From assembly GCA_028622995.1 (NCBI GenBank), contig JAJQJQ010000029.1, positions 992,001 to 1,056,000 of the forward strand: a DNA stretch of 64,000 nt. The letters run 5' to 3'. This DNA is from Panagrolaimus kolymaensis. Taxonomy: Eukaryota > Nematoda > Chromadorea > Rhabditida > Panagrolaimidae. The notes under the pieces were generated by a model. The model had not been told where the DNA came from and did not search any database. It saw only the letters and a program-made list of their open reading frames with translations. This document shows positions 35,730 through 47,185 of the stretch, in pieces. A program made the translations under genes and the position numbers. Within the stretch, counting starts at the first letter, position 1, and each line of letters opens with the position of its first letter.

Positions 35730-38700
35730 ATGCAAAATAATAGTGAAATAGCTGGATTGAGCCAATACCACCTCGCTGAATATAAAAGAATTCGAAACAT
35801 TCAAACACTTTATTGTAGGTTATTTTCTTCCAATTTTTTCTTTTCTCAAAAATTAAATTTTTTATTTAATAATTTTGATTGATTTATTTATTTTTAAGCT
35901 TGGCAACAGCAATTTCTCAATGATCACCGCCTTGTTCAAGGCCAAAATGCTTTATTAACCGCTCAAACGGGAGGCGGAAAAACGTTGATTGCAGAAATAT
36001 TAATTTTACGACAAATTTTAAGAAAAAATTGTGGAGCTATTTTGGTTTTGCCTTTCGTTGCTTTGGTTCAAGAAAAGGTAAAACAAATTTGAAATATAAT
36101 TTAAAAAGGTTTTCAATTTTAAAAAAATGTTTTTTTTTTCAGATTTTGGCTTTGCAAGGTTTAGCTGAACAATTTGGTTTTAGAATTGAAGAATATGCGG
36201 CAAGTAAAGGTCGAATTCCACCGATTAAACGACAAGATAATAAATCGTTATTTGTTTGCACCATTGAAAAAGCCAGTTTATTAATTAATTCTTTAATTGA
36301 AAAAAATCAAATTCAATATATTGGTTTGCTTGTTATTGATGAAGTAAGCTATGAATTTTTACAAAAAAAGACATCATTTTTTAAAAGTTTTTATAATTCA
36401 AAGAAAAAAGTTTTTTTTGAAACAAAAATGAGTAACAAACTATCAAGAAAAATGTGACTAAAAATCACTAAGAATAGTCCTTTATTTTTTTTTGTTAACA
36501 AAATCATTTTCAATCCAATATTTAAAAAAAATTTATTTAATTTCAAAAAAATTCTTAAAAACCCAAAACTTTCTTTTCTTAGCTTTTTTCTTTTAATTTT
36601 TTTACAATTTTTAACGAAATAAATATTTCCAAAAATATTCAAAGTCACTTTTTTGGTGGGAAATCTCACGACAGTTTTTTCAACTTTTTTTCAGGTTCAT
36701 ATGATTGGTGAACCTACGAGAGGTGCAACTCTCGAAACTTTAATTGTCAAATATGCCGCGGCTGTTGAAAATCAACCAGCTCAAATTTTTCGAGGTCAAA
36801 TATTTGGTATGAGTGCAACGATTGGAAATGTTGAACAACTTGCTTTATTCCTTCATGCTTTTCATTATCATAATTCCATTCGACCCATTGAACTTAAACA
36901 ATATGTAGTTTATGGAAAAACTGTAAATCAATATAAAAATGATGATAAAAGTCTTACACCTGTTCGAAAGCTTCAAAGTGTAAGTTTTTTTAAAGATAAT
37001 TTTTTCTTTACAAAACTCAAAATGCGAGTTTTTTTAGAACGATTCATCTGATCCAGATGGAGTGATTGAACTTGCCCTGGAAATTGTTCCTAAACATTCG
37101 GTATTAATATTTTGTCCTTCTCGACAAGCTTGCGAAAATTTATGCCAATTATTCTCAAATAAAGTTTCACAGTAAGAAGAATAGCTTTTTTAAACTTATA
37201 AAATAAAACAAAATTTATCGTTTTTTTTAAGGGAATTAAAAAGTAATAAAAATCAAGAAAGAGGAAAAATTGTGGATGAATTAAAAGCAGAAACCGATAA
37301 TCAAGCAGCTCAAGCTCTTAAAAATGGAATTCGAATTGGTGTGGCTTATCATCATGCAGGGTTAATGACATGTGAACGACAAGCCGTGGAAGCTGCATTT
37401 CATGTAAGGGCTTATTTCTTTATTTGATGTTACTGCAGTCCGACTTTATAGTTTACAGCTAGAAAGTGAATCAGAAAAAAAGCTTACTTTTTGAAGAAAA
37501 AAAAGTGGATTGTAAAAAAAAATTTGTGCTTGAAAAAAAATTAAAAATGAATTTTTGTTTCTTTTGTAAATCACAAAAATTTCTCCGTATCATGAAAACT
37601 ATTTTTTTTTTGATAATTTTTTGTTTTTAAAAATTTATATTATTTCCTTCTTTTTTTAGAGTTTAAAAGTTTCTAATTTTTTAATTGCTTGAAAAATATA
37701 TTTTTAAAAGGTGTCGATAGCTGTTGAGCAAATTTTTTGAAATTGAGACAGACTTTGATCATTTTTAATTCCAGAGCGGCGCCGTTTCCATTGTTTGTGC
37801 AACTTCAACCTTGGCTGTTGGAGTGAATCTTCCTGCACGTCGGGTTATAATTCGTTCACCCAAAATTGGCAACACTTTATTAACAAAATCGCAATTCCTC
37901 CAAATGGCTGGTAGAGCTGGACGTGTAGGATTTGATGATATTGGGGAATGTTATATCATTGCAGTTAATGAAGATCGTGACAAAGTTGTAAGCTTTTTTT
38001 GTAATCAAAATCCCAAAAATAAAATTATTCAAATTTTTAGATTAAAATTGTTTCCGAAGAACCCATTCCAAATTGTTATTCTCAACTTTCTGGAAATTTG
38101 GGTGCATTTATTTTGGATTTAATTGGCGATGGAGTTGGTTATTTAAATTTTAAACCGTTTTTTCGTTAATTAAAAAAGTAATTTTTTAGTTTACTTCTTT
38201 GCCTAAACTCAAAAATATTCTTCAATATACTTTATTTGCAATTCAAAAAGAACAAATTGAAAGTGTTGATGAGTTACTTATGGAAGCATTAAATTATTTG
38301 GTTAAAAATGAATTTTTAACTCAACCATCTCAAGTAACGAAAAAAAATAGCGAAAATTTATGTAAATTATTTTTTACACATTTTTTTCAGTATGAATTTG
38401 GTTTAACTTTTTATGGTCGAGGAAAATTTCATTCGGGTTTAACCCTTCAAGAAATTCCAATTCTTGTCAAACATTTTTTGCATCATTTTGAATTAGGAAT
38501 TCCATTCAAAACTCGATTTTCCATTATTTATATTTGTATTCCATTTGATATTAAAGTGACACCCGATTGGGATGTTTATCGGCAACAAGTAATTTTTCTT
38601 TAATTTTTTTCAAATCAAAAAAAATTTTTCTTTAGTATCTCAAACTTGAAGAGAGCGATCAAAAAATGTTTGGTGGAGGAAAAAGAGATGTTGAAAATAT

Positions 38701-39546
38701 TATTTTTCAACATCAACGAGATAAAACTTCTCCATCGGAAACAGAAATGCGTCTTTTTGCTGCACTTTTAATTAATCGTTTATGCAAATATGGAATGACG
38801 TGCATTTATGATTGCTCAAAAAATTTTAAAATTGAAGTTGGATGGATTCAACAAACCTATGATAATATGTGTTATCGAGTTCAAGCATTGGGAAGATTTT
38901 CTGAGGTAATTAATTGTTTTGCTCTTTTTCCAAATCTGTATATCTAAGCACGACAAAGTTACTCCGACGACACTAAACGAAACTCGCTTTTTTTTACAAT
39001 TTTCTAAAACGCTTGAAAAAAACTTCAAAAAAAAAGTTGAGACTATTTTTTTACATTTTTTTTTGCAATTTTAGAAAGCTTTTTAATTGCAAAACGAAAA
39101 AATGCCGTAATGCTGAAGCTTTGATGGGTCAGACCCCATCAAATCCGTCAAAAATTAGTTCGCCAAATGGATCGCCTTTTATTTTGCTTTTTGATAAACT
39201 TTTTTTATTTATGTTTTAGCATGTAAATGTTATGTGGCCTTTAAAAGGATTATTACCTGATTTGGTAAATTATATGAGAAGTGCAGGAAATGAAGATATT
39301 GCTCAACTTATGGTTATTGATGGCATGACTCGATCCATGGCATTTTCATTAAATAAAACTAAAGCCAATACTGTCGGCGCAATTTCCCGATTAACTGTTC
39401 CACAACTTTCTGAAATTTTAAATGGAAAAGTTCGGATAAAATTAGCTGAAAAAATTATTTTTAATGCCAAATGTGTTATGGTTGATGCCATTGATGAAAT
39501 GAAAGAAGAAATTGCATTATTGGGTGGCCAATTATCATTAATTTAA
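35730..39546 (+). CDS. helq-1: HELQ-type superfamily 2 DNA helicase
   Basis: ATP-dependent 3'-5' DNA helicase of the Ski2-like HELQ group, which in animals acts at stalled forks and in double-strand break repair with RAD51 partners. Exons: 35730-35814, 35899-36077, 36143-36343, 36695-36979, 37038-37171, 37232-37403, 37775-37987, 38041-38133, 38190-38333, 38391-38588, 38636-38905 and 39220-39546; 766 aa, all in phase. Visible motifs: LYSWQ before motif I; Walker A AQTGGGKT (about 50-57); DEVH (about 154-157), split by an intron, followed by MIGEPTRGATLE, which favours HELQ over POLQ; SATIGN (about 195); ATSTLAVGVNLP (about 361); QMAGRAGR (about 395-402). The C-terminal winged-helix and helical region continues to residue 766. 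There is no polymerase domain. It lacks the long N-terminal region of vertebrate HELQ (about 1,100 aa), so it is close to the bare helicase core. Confidence 0.9.
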
Positions 39547-39689
39547 TGCATGCACATTCATATATTAAAATTTTGCTTAATTCAATTATTTTTAATATTC
39601 TGCAACTTTTTATTATTTTTAGATTATATTTAATTTTTGTGCAATTTGGAGTAATATAAAACTCATTAAAATTAATTAAAAAGTATATT

Positions 39690-40195
39690 TTATGTAAAAC
39701 AATGTCCACCAGCAAAAAAAATTATTACAATTAAAATAATATATCCAAAATCATGAAACTTAATTATTTTTAATGTTAGTTTTAACAAATATTTCCAAAT
39801 TGTTTTTGAAATATGCTTTTTGGTATAATTTAAAAAACAAAGATAAGCAAATGGAGTTAAAAAATGAATAAATGTCAAAATCAAAAATATTACCAACTTT
39901 GCATTTAACTCGTTGTTACCAAAGTAATATTTAATATAACATTGTTGAATTCGAGATTCGTAAGAGTATAAAATAATTAATAAACCAACACAAGGTTGAA
40001 AAAAAGTTACATAAAGGCATATTCCCAAAAGTTGAAAACATAATTGAATATCGTGCTAAAAAAATCCTGTTTTATTAATGTTTAAATTTAAAAACATACC
40101 GATTTAACTCTTTGGGTTTGAATAGTTTCAAAATTTGCATCATTTGGGATTTCATAAAAATTTTCACATTCACAGAGTCTTTGTTTCACAAACAT
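39690..40195 (-). CDS. Small multi-pass membrane protein, copy 2
   Basis: Exons 40195-40100 and 40055-39690 encode 153 aa. Exon 1 (about 32 residues) is cytosolic-like, with a KQRLCECENFYE motif. Exon 2 contains three or four hydrophobic segments (around LLGICLYVTFF to LLIILYS, VIFLILTFIHFLTPFAYLCF, YIILIVIIFFAGG) and an SRIQQCYIKYYFGNNE loop. A paralogue lies at 42421-43045 and a broken copy at 34211-34577. Family unknown. The start was chosen because the MFVKQ and MSSKQ starts align between paralogues. It lies tail to tail with the HELQ gene, 143 nt apart. Confidence 0.7.
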
Positions 40196-40866
40196 TTTTC
40201 GAAGTGGCTCAATGAAAAATTAAATTGAAAGTATGTAATTAGAACAAATTTTTTTAGATGTTTTATTTTGGCCAGCAAAAATAAAAAAATAAGTGAGAAA
40301 AGAAGATGTTGCAAAAAATCAATTAATCAATATCATTTTTTCAAAAACATGTCAGCACAATATTGGAAGGCTGCCAAATTTCATTCTCTTACTTTTTTCT
40401 AATAACATCATAATATAAATTTCATAAAAAAACAAATCTAAAAAATTTTAATACAAAATCTGTAAAGATCCCAGTTTACACAAGACTTGCTTTGACTATA
40501 CCGATTTAATTAGTTTCTTTCTACTATCGTCCGAAAAAAAAGAAGAAAAGAAGAATTAATGATGATATGCATATTTTGGTTTCCTATTACGTCTTTTTGA
40601 AAAGGTTTTAGGTCATTTGATTTCGATAGACTCTAACGGAATTTACTTAAAAAAAGTTCTTTCGATAAAAGAAAATAGTTAACTTATGAGCCAAGCCCAA
40701 ACAAATCAACAAATCATGTTTATTATTGTTATTTTCTTTACTTCATTAAAACTTTTTACAAAAAATAGAATGCATTAAATAAAATATTTGCATAAATAAG
40801 GCTTTTCCATTCTTAAAAATCTTTTTCCTTTGAAAATTTTATCTTCTTCATTTTTCTCAATCAAAG
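40196..40866. other. Divergent intergenic region
   Basis: Between two membrane-protein genes; AT-rich, no supported gene. Confidence 0.35.
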
Positions 40867-41925
40867 ATGGCTGTTTTGCTCTTGCTTGCTATGCTATCAA
40901 TTATGATTCAATTTTCTCATGCTCGCATGATGAACTTTAAAATGCCATATTCATTTTCACAATTAGAAGACACATCTGGAAGATATCGTGTCGATGGTAA
41001 TCAACTTTATTTCCATCCATCACCAAATTGTACTGCTCAAAAAATACTATATTGGGCTTTACATATTTCATTTTATGCTGTGAGTCTATTCATTTTTATT
41101 TGTTTCTTCCAAAAATCTCATATAATTTTTTAATCTTGATGTTATTACATACGTTTCTTTCTCTTTAGGCACTTTTGGTCATTAAAAAAGCTGAAATAGG
41201 AAAGAAAATTACAAAAAAGATCAAATTTGTTTTCTCTTATACACTTCTTGATACCATTCCTGCATTAGCAATACTTGTTATGTCATCTTTTCACCCCAAT
41301 ATAACTGCTTTCCAAGACTGGTACATTATCTATGCCTCTATTTTACTCTTGGTTGAATTTGTTTACCTAGCCTGGTTTCTTTGGTTAACATGGAGAGTTG
41401 AATTGTCAAAAACACATTTCTTCGGTACTTTTATTACCCTATCTATTCTCTCTCTTTTAAAAGACTTGTTAGATGGATGGTGTTTTGATTACCTTTTTTT
41501 TGCTGATCAAGTTGAAAGTTTTGGTGCTATTGTGCTTGTTTTTATTAGCTCTATTGTTATTGACGTCGGAATAGGTTTGCCTTTTACTTATTTATCTCTA
41601 CTAATAGACAAAAATGTGATTCATATTTATTTTTTAAAAATCATTAAACCTTTTTGCAATCATTTATTTTTAAGGAAATGACACCGATGATGCTCCGCTA
41701 CCACAACAACAACCTGCTGTAGCGTTTCAGGCTGCTGATCAACATGCAGCAATCCAAGTTGTTCCACCATGCTTGCAACCACGTGATGAACACTTATTAG
41801 AAGGTAGCTTTATTTTTTATTTATTATTTAAAAACATGAAAACTTTTTAAAAAAACATTTTGCATTACTCTCTTACTATTTCTTGAATATATTTAGCTGG
41901 TCCAAATCTTGGTACTCTTGTCTAA
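40867..41925 (+). CDS. Multi-pass membrane protein, unrecognised
   Basis: Exons 40867-41079, 41169-41574, 41675-41803 and 41897-41925; 258 aa as modelled. The N-terminus is a signal peptide or first membrane segment (MAVLLLLAMLSIMIQFSHA), then a polar loop with NCT, then about five hydrophobic segments (ILYWALHISFYA, LLDTIPALAILVM, YASILLLVEFVYLAWFLWL, TFITLSILSLL, IVLVFISSIVIDVGIG). The tail is Gln/Pro-rich and polar (DDAPLPQQQPAVAFQ). The exon 2 donor is uncertain: GTTTGC at 41575 keeps the tail in frame, while the better-looking GTGATT at 41613 would shift it to an early stop. This may mean alternative splicing, a mutation or a sequence error. No family recognised. Confidence 0.6.
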
Positions 41926-42224
41926 GTTGAAATGATAAAGAAATGTTTCAACGCCTAATTTTTTTTAGTTTCGTCTTTTCTCCCATTTTTTAAATATAAA
42001 TTTAACTTGAAATTTTTCTTTTTTTTACTCTTTTTCATTTATTACTTTCATCTTTAACTAGCAATTATTATCGTTCCATTTTTTCTTTTATCAAACGTTC
42101 AGTTTTGAATTGCTATCAATTTGTTCTAATGCTTTACTTATGTACATATATTTTTCATATATTCTCTCTCAAGTTATCACTTGATTAACACCAGATGTCA
42201 ATAATAATTTTACATTTAATACTT

Positions 42225-42292
42225 CCTCTCCATGGTAGACGCCTTGACGTGGCGGAGAGGCTTAAGTCGCTTTGCGATGAACCAAGTCTACC
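42225..42292 (+). ncRNA. Candidate HDV-like self-cleaving ribozyme
   Basis: All helices of the nested double pseudoknot of hepatitis-delta-type ribozymes can be drawn in the right order. P1 is 7 bp (42225-42231 with 42254-42260), followed by a 2-nt AT linker. P2 is 7 bp (GGTAGAC 42234-42240 with GTCTACC 42286-42292). P3 is 3 bp (GCC 42241-42243, GGC 42251-42253) with loop TTGACGT, and P3 abuts the 3' strand of P1. P4 is TCGC-TTT-GCGA (42267-42277). The joiner before P2' reads CCAA, fitting the catalytic C-N-A-A pattern (candidate C at 42282). Deviations: the predicted first nucleotide is C rather than the usual G, and P1.1 seems limited to one pair. Predicted cleavage is before 42225. In other genomes such folds mark the 5' ends of non-LTR retrotransposons, but no reverse transcriptase follows here. 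Confidence 0.65.
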
Positions 42293-42420
42293 AAATCGCT
42301 TTTAACTGAATAAAGGGTTTTTTTTGGTTATTTCATTTTTTACAATAATAATTGCTAAAAAATCTAAGATTTTTTTCCACGTTTTTTAACAAGTCTATTC
42401 TTTAAAAATTAGAAAGAATT

Positions 42421-43045
42421 TTATTTAAAGCATTTCTTTCCAATAAAAATATTAACAACAAAAAAAGCAATGAAAAAAATAGTGTGTAATATTTTCAATT
42501 TAAAAGATTTGTTTAAAAGCTGCTTCCACTGTGATTTTGGAATATATTTTTTGCAAAAATAAAAATAGCAAAAATATGAAATAATTGCGATTGCATAGAG
42601 AAATAATAAAAGTATCGAAGCAATACATTTCGTATAAATTTCAGATTTACCAAAAAAATATTTGCTACATCGACATTCACCATGCGGAGATTCATATAAA
42701 ATTAAAAATATAAGTCCGCTTAACCAAAATTGAACCCATAGAGTGCAATTTCTTACAAAGTCAAAATAAGCTTTCATATTAACCTAAAAAAATGTTTAAC
42801 AGTTTTAGAGGGTTAAAATTTTATTGTGAAATTTCATATTTGAAGGAGTGAAACTATTTCACGATTAAAATTTTACTGGATCAAACTTTATTAATCAAAA
42901 AACATAGGAGCTTTGACAAATTTAGATTTTGATAGTTTACACCATTCAAAAAGCTAACCTCGTGTTGTTTCATTACTTCCACATTTGTTCCATCTTGAAA
43001 AATATAATATTCATTACAATCACAAAGTTTTTGTTTCGATGACAT
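42421..43045 (-). CDS. Small multi-pass membrane protein, copy 3
   Basis: Exons 43045-42959 and 42783-42421 encode 149 aa. It is a diverged paralogue of the gene at 39690-40195: SKQKLCDCNEYYIF aligns with VKQRLCECENFYEI, and the YFGKSEIYTKCIASILLLF region aligns with YFGNNELNAKLVIFLIL. Three or four hydrophobic segments and a Lys-rich C-terminal loop (KKYIPKSQWKQLL against KKHISKTIWKYLL) are conserved, and both proteins end in a short Lys/Cys tail. An upstream in-frame Met at 43054 could add three residues. Function unknown; membrane location is inferred from hydrophobicity alone. Confidence 0.7.
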
Positions 43046-43399
43046 TTCCTTCATTTTTTGGTTTAATAGCATCAAACCAAAAACCAATCGAAGAAAAAAA
43101 TTTTGCAAAACAATAACACACAACAACAACAAAAAAATTTTCAGCCTTATTTATTTTTAAGTTATGTCTCAAAGGTTGATTCTCAAACTTGGTCAAGAAC
43201 AAATAATACAACATCATTTTTATATTGGCATTTGAAAGGCACTGTTTTTTTTTCTTCAAATGTTTCACACTTTTTGTGTGTTTCCTTGTTTTGATTTTTA
43301 ATAGATTTATTTCAAGCTTAAAATGTATATGAAACTCTTTGAATATGTAACATGAAAGTATTTATTTAAAGAAAAAAATAAAAGCATTTATAATAATAT
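43046..43399. other. Intergenic
   Basis: AT-rich, with no supported gene. Confidence 0.35.
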
Positions 43400-43636
43400 T
43401 TATTTACAAACGCAAACAGAATTTCGTCCGCAAGCAAGTGATTGATGTCCTGAAGCTTTTTGACATACTCCTTTTCGGCCTAAACAAAGTGCAGAGCATG
43501 CAATGTCTCGTTTTGCTCGAATATTACCACTGGAATTGTTGTTGTTGGATTCATAAAGTTGTTCTTCTTCTGAATTAGCTACAATGATAGCAAAAAGAAT
43601 AACGACAGCAAAGACAAAAAGGAATAATTTTGACAT
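43400..43636 (-). CDS. Six-cysteine secreted peptide precursor 1
   Basis: Single exon, 78 aa. Signal peptide MSKLFLFVFAVVILFAIIVA, then an acidic/Asn-rich spacer, a dibasic RAKR site, and a 35-residue core starting DIACSALC. Cysteine spacing is C-x3-C-x6-C-x10-C-x5-C-x1-C. The C-x10-C-x5-C-x-C end recalls CS-alpha-beta defensins, but the first three cysteines are spaced differently, so I call it defensin-like only by architecture. Likely secreted after furin-type cleavage and possibly antimicrobial. It shares signal peptide, site and core pattern with the three other genes of the cluster (44607, 49033, 49968). Confidence 0.8.
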   Translation of the reverse strand: MSKLFLFVFAVVILFAIIVANSEEEQLYESNNNNSSGNIRAKRDIACSALCLGRKGVCQKASGHQSLACGRNSVCVCK

Positions 43637-44606
43637 TTTTTTAATATTTAAAAATTAAAAATTATTTGAAATTTAAAAATGACAAACAAAAAAATTAAAG
43701 GCTTGGTTGATGAAAACAAAAATAAATCCGTTCTTTTATACAAAAATTTTTTTGTTGGATTGAGGAAGTTTAAATTTATTTATTGTTTAATTGTATTTTG
43801 TTTAATGTTGAAATAGCTGTAAAATAAAATTCTTAAGGAAGGCAAACAGCAGATGTTTGTGAAAAGTGGTGAAAATAGGATTAAATTATGCAACAACAAA
43901 ATGGTGCAAAGTGATACAGACAAATAATACATATTCTTTTTAGAGATGAACAAATGGAGGCTTTATTTCCTGTGTAAACATCAAAATTTTATAGTCTATT
44001 TATTAAAATAATAACTTAATATTACTTATTTGTTCGTGAAATGCAATTTTTTTATGTGTTTAAAAATTTCAAAAGTATTATTCCTAAACACTTATTTATA
44101 ATTTAAAAAAAACATATAGTAAGATAATAAACCATATCTCGTAAAAATTCTGGATTCAAATAAAATATTAATTATTAATTATTTTAAAAAATCCGGTCTG
44201 GTGGAATTTGTAAAATTTTCTTAAAAAATTTTCCTCATTTACTTGATATAATTAAATATTTTAAAGTGTAAAAAAAATTCATTAATAACTATTTTATTAA
44301 AAACTTGGGGTCTTCTTTACTTTAGCATGCTCGGAAAAAATGAAACTTTATTTTACTTTTTTTTCATTTTTACTTTTTAAACTTAAAGTTTGCATAAATT
44401 TTTACTTTTTATTTCTTAGTCGGTTATTAATCTTTATATATGATTTTTTTAAACATATTTTTTTTTATTTATCTAAATTTAAAGTATTTCCTCCAATTTT
44501 GTGCATTAAAAAAAATGTGAGTGAAAGTTTCAAATATTTTTTTTATTATTACAAAATTACAATTACAAAAAAACGATAACATTATCAACAAAAAAAAATC
44601 AAATCA
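43637..44606. other. Intergenic with TATA box of peptide 1
   Basis: TATAAAAG on the minus strand at 43733-43740, about 97 nt before the start codon at 43636. The rest is AT-rich, with no supported gene. Confidence 0.4.
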
Positions 44607-44849
44607 TTAACAAACACACGCCCATCCATTTCCACAAACAAAATTATTTGCCCCAGCACGTTTGACACAAACACCGCGACCACCGCATGAAAGGCTACAA
44701 AGGAATCCACTTCGTTTTTCTCGAATATGAGTACCATCATCTTCCGTGGCTGCTGGATCCATGTTGAAATTCATCAAATTTTTGCTGGTTGTTGCCAAGG
44801 CAGAAATTAAGATAACAGCAACGAAAAATATAATAATGAATTTTGACAA
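44607..44849 (-). CDS. Six-cysteine secreted peptide precursor 2
   Basis: Single exon, 80 aa. Signal peptide MSKFIIIFFVAVILISALA, acidic spacer, IREKR cleavage site, then the core SGFLCSLSC. Spacing is C-x3-C-x5-C-x10-C-x5-C-x1-C, ending exactly on the last cysteine with no residue after it. It has the shortest loop between the second and third cysteines of the four paralogues. A TATAAAAAG box lies at 44925-44933 (minus strand), about 76 nt upstream. Confidence 0.8.
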   Translation of the reverse strand: MSKFIIIFFVAVILISALATTSKNLMNFNMDPAATEDDGTHIREKRSGFLCSLSCGGRGVCVKRAGANNFVCGNGWACVC

Positions 44850-45333
44850 TTTTTTTTAAAAAAATTTCAAAGTTAATGAAAAAGGAAATAAATAGTTTTG
44901 ATTTTGTTCATACAAAAAGCTACCCTTTTTATACCCATTTTTTTGTTTGATTGAGGAAGTTTAATTTTATTTGCTATTTGTTCTTCTTTTTTTTTGTAAT
45001 GTTGCAATGGCGGTGAAATCTTTTTTTTTCGTGATAACTAGCATCTGTTTATTTTTTTTGTGTTTAGTGGAACTGAGGATGGATGGTACAAATTTAAAAA
45101 TAAAAAAAGATACATGCATGCTTTAACTTTTAATCTTTAGTTTATTTGACAAATAAAAAAAGTGATAGACTAAAAAGCAAAGTAAGCAAGCCATATCAAA
45201 GCTGTACAAACACAACAAAAATTATGAATCAACGAAATCAAAATAAAAATTTTTTTTTATTTAAAAATAAATTGAATAAAATAAAAACAAAGTTTGCAAC
45301 CAAAAAAGATTTTTCAAATTTCAAGCATTTTCT
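44850..45333. other. Intergenic with TATA box of peptide 2
   Basis: Minus-strand TATAAAAAG at 44925-44933; otherwise AT-rich, with no supported gene. Confidence 0.4.
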
Positions 45334-46706
45334 TTATTGATCATTAATTGGATCGCAAATATGTTTGGCTTCCAGTTTAATAACATTAGCTCCATTGTTT
45401 TTGGCGCGTTTTGCAATAACGTTTTTACCTTTCGAAGCACAATTATCACAAATAAAATTTTGTTTTGAAAGGTTATAACTCATTCGATAGCATTTTCGCT
45501 CATCGTCGTCGTCAGACGAAATAAAAATAATTAATTCTTTAATTAATCGACCGGCTTTTTTGATTTCAAAATTGGGGGCATTAATAATTTCAGGATCTTC
45601 GCCTGAAGCTTCAGTCTTTCTACGGCGTTTCAATTCTTGCTTAGCTCGTTCTTCTTTTTCCGCCATTTCAATCATTTCTTGAAACCGCAATTCGTCTTCC
45701 TCTTCTGTTCTTGGTTTGTTTGGCTTTACAACGAATTGTTCAGAATCGCTATCATCTTCACTCTCGTTGTAAAAATCAATTTGAAGACGATTATTTATTT
45801 TTCTTGGGCTATCATCATCTTCAAATCTTTTGAGGACGCCTTTTTCTTTCTCAAATTGTTTTTCTTTAATGATTTGAGAATTACATTCTGTTAGTTCAGA
45901 ACTGGTGTTTAATTCAACAAAATCTTCGCCCTTTTCATTTTTCTTGAGCTTCGCTGAAACAACACTTTTGCGAACTCTACGCAAGGATGGCGACGATAAT
46001 TCTTGGGTTGCGTTTGATTTGGCAACTCCAGAAGCTTGTGTAAATAAGGATCGCTTACTTGATCCGCTTCTTTGACTACGTCTAGGAGGTGCCAACCTAA
46101 AATAGGTTTAAGATAACATATAGAAATGGGTAATCTTTCTGTATTTACCGCTTTTTGGCATTTTCCTTGTCATCATCATCAGAGATATTTTTAGATTCTT
46201 CATTAAAATCTCCAAATTTTTTATCAGTGAACTGTCCAGGATCAATATCTTCTTCTTCACCGTCAAAATCCACTTCAGGATAATTATTAATTTTTTGTGC
46301 TCCATCATTCGCAAATTTTTTAGCAGCTTTTTCTTTAACCAATTCTCTTTCTAAATCAGTAATCTAAAAATGGTATTCAAATTAGCAAGCTTATTGATTA
46401 AAATTGACTAAAATCCTACTCTTTCTTGCAATTTGTCTTCGATGGTATAGGATTTCTTTATATGGGCTTCAAGTTCTTTTACATAATCGTCATATTCGGA
46501 GCATCGATGAAGAGCAATTTGGTTTTTAGTCTTAAAACAAAACAAACAAAATTAATAAAAGATTTTAGAGAATATAAAATTAAAATTATAAGTACTTTTT
46601 CAATTTCTATTTTCAAATTAGCATTTTCCAATTCCATAGTTAATTCCTTAATTTTTCCAAGCATTTTTTGTCGTTCTTCAAGAATTTCAGAAATTTTAAT
46701 ATCCAT
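45334..46706 (-). CDS. Coiled-coil protein with one C-terminal CCHC (FLYWCH-like) module
   Basis: Exons 46706-46596, 46530-46420, 46363-46149 and 46096-45334; 399 aa. Exons 1 and 2 are 37 codons each and form a coiled coil (ELTMELENANLKIEIEK). The middle is acidic and disordered, with Ser/Arg patches (PPRRSQRSGSSKRS) and a KRRRK basic cluster that could act as a nuclear localisation signal. The C-terminus has one module: CYRMSYN, FICDNCASKGKNV, then LEAKHICDP, giving C-x2-C ... H-x-C. This recalls the FLYWCH or transposase-type zinc fingers but ends in H-x-C rather than H-x-H, so the assignment is tentative. Possible nuclear DNA-binding or chromatin-linked protein. Close paralogue of the next gene (47186-48338) in the coiled-coil exons. 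Confidence 0.7.
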
Positions 46707-47185
46707 ATTTTAAAGTTTTAGAAAGAAAAATAAAAGTAAAAAATTGATAATCTTTCTTAAATCAAACAAAAATATTTTTGTTAATAAAAATCAATTGATT
46801 TTTTGATAGCAGAAGAAAATATATATATATATAAGAAAACTAAGGTTTTTTATATTTCTAAAATTCAATAATCATCAACTTAATTAATTCTTTTCATTTT
46901 CTTCTCAATTCGATCACCTCCAAAAAATATATAATTGGCGCCATTTACTTGTTTTTTTTCTTTAAATAATTCTTTCTAGGATTTTTTAAAAAATTCCCCT
47001 TTAATTATTAATTCGAGGTCTGTTAGTTAATCGCCTCAAAAAAAATCTCAGTTGAAATCAAATCTTTCAAAAATTACCATATTTATTTATTTTAAAATAA
47101 AATTACAAAAAATTTAGAGCAAATTCAATGGAAATTAAAAAAAAAACAAAAAAGTTTTATGAAGCTATCAAACAAATTTATTTTT
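46707..47185. other. Intergenic
   Basis: Includes an (AT)n tract near 46819-46832. No supported gene. Confidence 0.35.

Noticed and set aside
42225..42420. Full non-LTR retrotransposon behind the ribozyme-like fold
   Set aside because: No reverse-transcriptase or endonuclease coding sequence follows; AATAAA and AT-rich DNA come directly after.
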